In this document: positions 59,588 to 64,000 of the stretch, in pieces
Layout: every line of letters begins with the position of its first letter
How positions within the stretch are numbered: the stretch's first letter is position 1
Source of the DNA: a bacterium CG_4_9_14_3_um_filter_65_15
Lineage (GTDB): Bacteria; Krumholzibacteriota; Krumholzibacteriia; LZORAL124-64-63
Direction: 5' to 3'
NCBI GenBank assembly: GCA_002790835.1
Contig: PFVX01000094.1
Location: 21,775-85,774 of the forward strand
DNA: 64,000 nucleotides
Program-made: the position numbers and the translations under genes
Notes under the pieces: model-generated
Database searches by the model: none
What the model saw: only the letters and a program-made list of their open reading frames with translations
What the model was told of the DNA's origin: nothing

Positions 59588-60358
59588 TTACGCGGAATCC
59601 GGCCAAATGCCCTGCTCGGCGAGCTGTCGCGCGGCCGCCTCCGCCCAGCCCCGGTTGGCCGCCGGGCTGGCGGGGCTGGGGTGCAGAAGGGTGCCTAGGC
59701 GCACATCCGCAGGATCCTTGCCCACCAGCGCCTCGAGCTTCTTGCGGGCAAAACCGCCCACTCCCACCAGCCAATGCGGCCGATAAAGGCCGATGAGGGC
59801 GCCCAAACGCTCCTCACAGGCGGCGAACAGGGGGCCGGATTCGGCCACGGGCAACTTGTCCGGGGTCCGGTTGCGCCCGCTGTCCTCCATGAAGACCAGG
59901 GGGCAATAGTTGACGATCACGTGCTCGGCGAAAAAGGCCTCGGGCGACCCGAATCGCTCCTGGAAATAACCCCACAAACGACGACCGCTGACCTCGGAGC
60001 GCGCGCATTCCAGACCCAGGACGGGCCGCTTGGGATGCTCGGGATCCGGCTTGCCGACCGCACCGCCCAGGTCGAGCCACCCCTTCACCGCGGCGACCTC
60101 GCCGAACGGAACACCGGTCTGGGCCATGCCCCAGGGACCAGGATTCATGCCCAGCATGAGCACCCGACGCGGGGAAGCGCACCAGCGACTCACGTAGGCG
60201 GCGTGCAGATCCCAGGCGTATTCCAGGGGGTTGTAGGTGAAGGCCACCGGGTCGGCGAAGTTCAGGCCGGCGGCGCGGTCCCGGAGCCTGGCCGTGGCCG
60301 CCAAAACCTGGTCGGCGAAGGCGGGGTCGCGGGGAAGTGCTGGTTTGTGGACGGGCAT
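59588..60358 (-). CDS. SMUG1-like uracil-DNA glycosylase family protein
   Basis: FTYNPLEYAWDLHAAYV...VLMLGMNPGPWGMAQTGVPFGEV...VNYCPLVFMEDSGRNRTPDKL...HPSPASPAANRGW. Confidence 0.88.
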   Translation of the reverse strand: MPVHKPALPRDPAFADQVLAATARLRDRAAGLNFADPVAFTYNPLEYAWDLHAAYVSRWCASPRRVLMLGMNPGPWGMAQTGVPFGEVAAVKGWLDLGGAVGKPDPEHPKRPVLGLECARSEVSGRRLWGYFQERFGSPEAFFAEHVIVNYCPLVFMEDSGRNRTPDKLPVAESGPLFAACEERLGALIGLYRPHWLVGVGGFARKKLEALVGKDPADVRLGTLLHPSPASPAANRGWAEAAARQLAEQGIWPDSA

Positions 60359-60397
60359 GGATGTCCCCCTACCGGTCGTCCTGAAGGGCCCCGCCCC

Positions 60398-60487
60398 TCA
60401 GGTACGGACGCAGTTGCGGCCGGCTTGCTTGGCGCGGTAGAGAGCCGCATCGGCGCGGGCGAAGAGTTCTTCCGGGGTTGAGGTGGG
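60398..60487 (-). pseudogene. C-terminal fragment of a GGDEF (diguanylate cyclase) domain
   Basis: Minus-strand PTSTPEELFARADAALYRAKQAGRNCVRT*, the typical end of GGDEF domains; no upstream coding continuation. Confidence 0.75.
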
Positions 60488-60541
60488 CCCCGTCTTTAGG
60501 ACAGGTCGGCGGCCAGTTTAAGGTGGACTCCCCGTGCTTTG

Positions 60542-60700
60542 TCATGCCGCCATTCTCTCATTGTACACTTCCATCGGGGTCATGTCATCGGGCAAGGAGG
60601 AGTGCGGGCGCTCCCAGTTGTACTTCCTGGTCCAGTCCCCTATCTCCTGCCTGGCCACCAGCCCGGTTTCGAACTCCTTCAGATAGACGCACTCGTATTT
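60542..60700 (-). mobile_element. Remnant of an IS3-type transposase C-terminus
   Basis: Minus-strand KYECVYLKEFETGLVARQEIGDWTRKYNWERPHSSLPDDMTPMEVYNERMAA*, an integrase-core C-terminal motif; rest of the element absent. Confidence 0.7.
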
Positions 60701-60842
60701 CAAGGAAGTCGAAGGCACGATCGACGAGGAAGACGCTCGTTACGAAGCCTCGCGCTGCCTGAATTGCGGGACCTACTGTTACGATCATGACCTGGAATTG
60801 TCACGGTTGGCTGCGGTAGGCTCCGAGACCCAGGAATCCTGA
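60699..60842 (+). pseudogene. C-terminal fragment of a GltD-like FAD oxidoreductase
   Basis: FKEVEGTIDEEDARYEASRCLNCGTYCYDHDLELSRLAAVGSETQES*, without an N-terminus. Confidence 0.45.
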
Positions 60843-60962
60843 TCGGCTGGTAAGCTGAGGGCAAAAGAGGCGACAAACAAAAACACCATGGGCAAACCCC
60901 GCCCGGCCTGGCGCCCTTTTCCTGGAAGGTATACCCTGCCATCAGGAAAGAGGTGAGGCTGG

Positions 60963-63422
60963 ATGGTGACATTGAAGAAACCCCTGAAGATCCTCGGCTG
61001 GACGGCCGGGTCGTTCGCCGCGTTGCTGATCCTGCTTGTGGTGGGCCTGCGACTCTTCCTGCCCGCGGAAAAACTGCGGGACCTGGCGGTCGCCCGCGCC
61101 TCGGCCTCCCTGGGCCGCGAGGTGACGGTCAAGGATGTGCGCGTGTCCCTGCGGGGCGGGCTCGGAATCCAGTTGACCGACGTGAGCGTCGGCAATCCTG
61201 TGGGATTCCCCGCCGGACACCTGATGACGGCCGAAAACGTGGATCTCAAGCTGCAGCTGCGGCCCCTTTTTTCGCGTCAGGTGCACGCCGACCGTCTGGT
61301 GATCAACGCCCCCCGCATCATTTTGACCAAGCTGGACTCCGCACGGAACAACTTCACCTTTGACGGAGGCAAACCCACCCGCCCAGCCTCCCCGGTTGCG
61401 CCCCCGGACAGTTCCGGAGCCACGCTCAACTTCGACCGGTTCGAGTGCAACGGTGGATTCCTGAGTTTCCAGGACGTGGAAGCCGGCGGCGGGTTCGAAC
61501 TCACGGGCCTGCACCTGAACTGGACGGTGACCGACGCGGGCGCAGGGCGGCTCGACTGCCGCGGCGACACCGAGGCGGACAGCCTAAAGGTTACCGGGGC
61601 CCAGAAGTTCGCCGCAGGTCCCGTGACCCTCGCCCACTCAGCGCGCCTCGACACGAAGCAGAATAGATTCACCCTGGAACAAGGTGCTTTGGCCTTGGGA
61701 GGGTTGGATTTCACGGTCACCGCCGAGGGCCAATATGGTCAAGGGACTCCCGTCATGCGCGCCGAGATCGGCAGCGAAACCCTCGATCTTGCGACCGTCC
61801 TGGCCCTGGCGGCGGAGAACAAACCGGGGACTCTGGACGAAATCAGGCCCGACGGAAAACTCGCCCTGCGGACGGTTCTGACCTTCGACCAGGCCCGAGA
61901 CGACCCCTTGAACATCGAAGGATCGTGTGAGTTGACCGGCGGGCGGTTTGAACTGCCGAAATTTTCCGATCCCATCACCGATCTGTCCGCCAGGGGCGTA
62001 TTCAACCTCGACACCCTGCGCGTGACGGCATCCCAGGCGAGAATTTCGGGGGCAAATCTCAACTATACCGGAGCGGTTACCGGCCTGAAGCAGCCGGCCG
62101 AGGCCCGAACCGAGGGCACCATCCATCTGACCGCGGATCTGGCCCGACTGCAGGGCTACCTGCCCGCCGAGCGCAAGGCGACCCTGGCCGGCAAGGCCAC
62201 CGGGACCATCAAGCTGGCCGGCCGTTTGGACAGCCCCGGCGATCTGCCGACCGGTGGGGAGATCACCCTCACCGATCTCAGCTATCGCGATGCCAACATC
62301 TTCGAGCCCGTGACCGACCTCGACGCCACCCTGGCGTTCGGGCCCCGCGATGTGACCATCAAGAGCTGCGCGGTGAAGTTCCAGCCCAGCAACTTCACCC
62401 TCAGTGGGGTGGTCAAGGGACTCGTGCCCGCCCTGCAGAAAAAACCCGGCCCCAAGCCCCATCTGGATTTCACCCTGAACTCCCAGCTCTTGAACGTCGA
62501 CCACCTGTTCCCCGCCGCCAGCCCCGGCGCGGTGACGAAAGGGGCCGCCTCCCCCCCCGTGATAGCGGAATTTCCCGATGTCACGGGTTCGGGCGCCGTT
62601 TCCATCGCCAACCTGATCTACGGCGGTGTGGCCTTCACCGGCATCACCGGCAAGGTGGCCGTCGCCGACCGCGCCGTAAAGATCAGCGAGGCCGCCGGTG
62701 CGGTCTTTGCGGGGAAAATCACCGGCCAGACCACGGTCGACCTCAACAGCATGACCACCCCCGGCTACAAAGGGAGCTTCGCCGCACAGGGCATCCAGGC
62801 CGACTCCCTGCTGAGCCGGTTCACGCCGCTGAAGAACCATGTTTTCGGTGGCCTGGATTTCGGCGGGACCTACACGGCGGCGGGGAAAGACCCTGCCGCC
62901 TTCCGGCGATCCCTCTCCCTGGACGCCCAGAGCGCCATGACCCAGGGCCGCCTCGTCACCTCGGGGGTGATCCAGCAGGGGCTGAATACCCTGGCCCGGA
63001 AACTCGGTCGCACTTTCGACCAGGAGGAGAAGCTGAAGGATCTGGCCGGCCCGGTGAAGGTCAGCGGCGAACGCGTGATTCTCGAACGCTTCACCAGCGA
63101 GTTGCCCGGCCTGGGCACCTTGAGCATCGGCGGCAGCTACGGCTTCACCGGCGATCTGGATTTCCGGGGTGAGCTTTTGCTGACGGAGGAGAATTCCCGC
63201 AAGTTGCTGGGATCTGCGGGGAGCGGCCTGACCGGCGCCATCGGCAACATCCTGGGCAAGAAGGAGCCGGCGACCGTGCCGCGCCTGAAGCTGCCGGTCA
63301 AGATCGGCGGCGCCTTCACCAAGCCCGAAGTCGCCCTGGATTTTTCCGCCATGGCCAAAGCCCGCGGCCAGGAGGCCGCCGACGAGCTGAAGGGCAAGCT
63401 GGAAGGAATGTTCAAGAAGTAA
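60963..63422 (+). CDS. AsmA family protein
   Basis: N-terminal [44 protein letters not shown]...; ...[31 protein letters not shown]. Confidence 0.85.
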   Translation: MVTLKKPLKILGWTAGSFAALLILLVVGLRLFLPAEKLRDLAVARASASLGREVTVKDVRVSLRGGLGIQLTDVSVGNPVGFPAGHLMTAENVDLKLQLRPLFSRQVHADRLVINAPRIILTKLDSARNNFTFDGGKPTRPASPVAPPDSSGATLNFDRFECNGGFLSFQDVEAGGGFELTGLHLNWTVTDAGAGRLDCRGDTEADSLKVTGAQKFAAGPVTLAHSARLDTKQNRFTLEQGALALGGLDFTVTAEGQYGQGTPVMRAEIGSETLDLATVLALAAENKPGTLDEIRPDGKLALRTVLTFDQARDDPLNIEGSCELTGGRFELPKFSDPITDLSARGVFNLDTLRVTASQARISGANLNYTGAVTGLKQPAEARTEGTIHLTADLARLQGYLPAERKATLAGKATGTIKLAGRLDSPGDLPTGGEITLTDLSYRDANIFEPVTDLDATLAFGPRDVTIKSCAVKFQPSNFTLSGVVKGLVPALQKKPGPKPHLDFTLNSQLLNVDHLFPAASPGAVTKGAASPPVIAEFPDVTGSGAVSIANLIYGGVAFTGITGKVAVADRAVKISEAAGAVFAGKITGQTTVDLNSMTTPGYKGSFAAQGIQADSLLSRFTPLKNHVFGGLDFGGTYTAAGKDPAAFRRSLSLDAQSAMTQGRLVTSGVIQQGLNTLARKLGRTFDQEEKLKDLAGPVKVSGERVILERFTSELPGLGTLSIGGSYGFTGDLDFRGELLLTEENSRKLLGSAGSGLTGAIGNILGKKEPATVPRLKLPVKIGGAFTKPEVALDFSAMAKARGQEAADELKGKLEGMFKK

Positions 63423-63591
63423 AGATGGGGATTTCCCCGATCTTGCGGAACATCAGCGCCACACCTGCCGGCCGGACCGTGGCGGCTTGGCGGCGGCATT
63501 CATAGATTACCCCCTCAAGGACAAACCCGAACACCTGCTCGGGACCGGCAGCGTACCCTGCCCCTCTGAATTCAAACCCCCGGAGAATTGC

Positions 63592-64000
63592 ATGAAAACC
63601 CGACATATTCTCGTCCTCCTCGCCCTGGTCGCCTCGACCGTCACGTTCGACGCGGCGCGGGCCGAGCATCCCAAGAAAACCGAGCACCCGGCCACGGCCA
63701 CGCCTGCGGCCGACGCCACGGACGTCGTCAGCGTCGCCGGAAGCGCGGGGAACTTCAAGACCCTCGTCGCCGCCATCGAGGCGGCAGGCCTGGCCGCAGA
63801 GCTTCAGGGCAAGGGTCCGTTCACCCTTTTCGCCCCGACCGACGAGGCCTTCGCCAAGCTGCCCGCTGGCACGGTGGAAGACCTGCTCAAACCCGCCAAC
63901 AGGGCGATGCTGGCCGGCATCCTCGCCAACCACGTGGTGCCCGGCAAGATCATGTCCTCGGATATCAAGACCATGAAGGCCTCCACCGTCAGCGGCCACG
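63592..64000 (+). CDS. Fasciclin domain protein, secreted (partial at window end)
   Basis: Signal peptide; [66 protein letters not shown]. Confidence 0.92.
   Translation, partial: MKTRHILVLLALVASTVTFDAARAEHPKKTEHPATATPAADATDVVSVAGSAGNFKTLVAAIEAAGLAAELQGKGPFTLFAPTDEAFAKLPAGTVEDLLKPANRAMLAGILANHVVPGKIMSSDIKTMKASTVSGH

Noticed and set aside
63423-63450. Terminator after the AsmA gene (aagatggggatttccccgatctt)
   Set aside because: Short bulged stem with no T-tract; too weak to call.

Overview
High-GC bacterial chromosomal window. There are no rRNA, tRNA or CRISPR loci that I can support. Most of it is ordinary genes: sppA, tatD, racemases, glgP, aconitase, fadD-like, asnS, GT2, SMUG1-like UDG, AsmA. 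The centrepiece is a ~23.6 kb colinear minus-strand array (43886 down to 20299). In transcriptional order it encodes Alternative Complex III (ActA-B-C-D-E-F), a 102-aa single-TM protein, cytochrome-oxidase-like subunits II and I, a diheme cytochrome c, a clade II (Sec-type) nitrous oxide reductase NosZ, two more diheme cytochromes c, a NosB-like membrane protein, NosD/G/H/F/L/Y and a NapC-like multiheme cytochrome. By manual alignment, oxidase-like subunit I lacks all six canonical heme/CuB histidines and subunit II lacks all six CuA ligands. Both ORFs are intact, the subunit II cytochrome c domain is kept, and the downstream NosZ keeps its CuA ligands. I read this as a candidate quinol-to-N2O electron-transfer assembly in which a redox-centre-stripped oxidase scaffold docks ACIII to N2O reduction. 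Secondary points: a DUF134/ORP-like Fe-S cluster with a palindrome filling its promoter spacer and a MinD ATPase missing its second ferredoxin cluster; a pseudogene graveyard at 16.2-17.5 kb; an IS-associated scar at 60.4-60.84 kb; and an anticodon-domain-less AsnRS paralog. All assignments come from reading the sequence and family knowledge; no searches were run.
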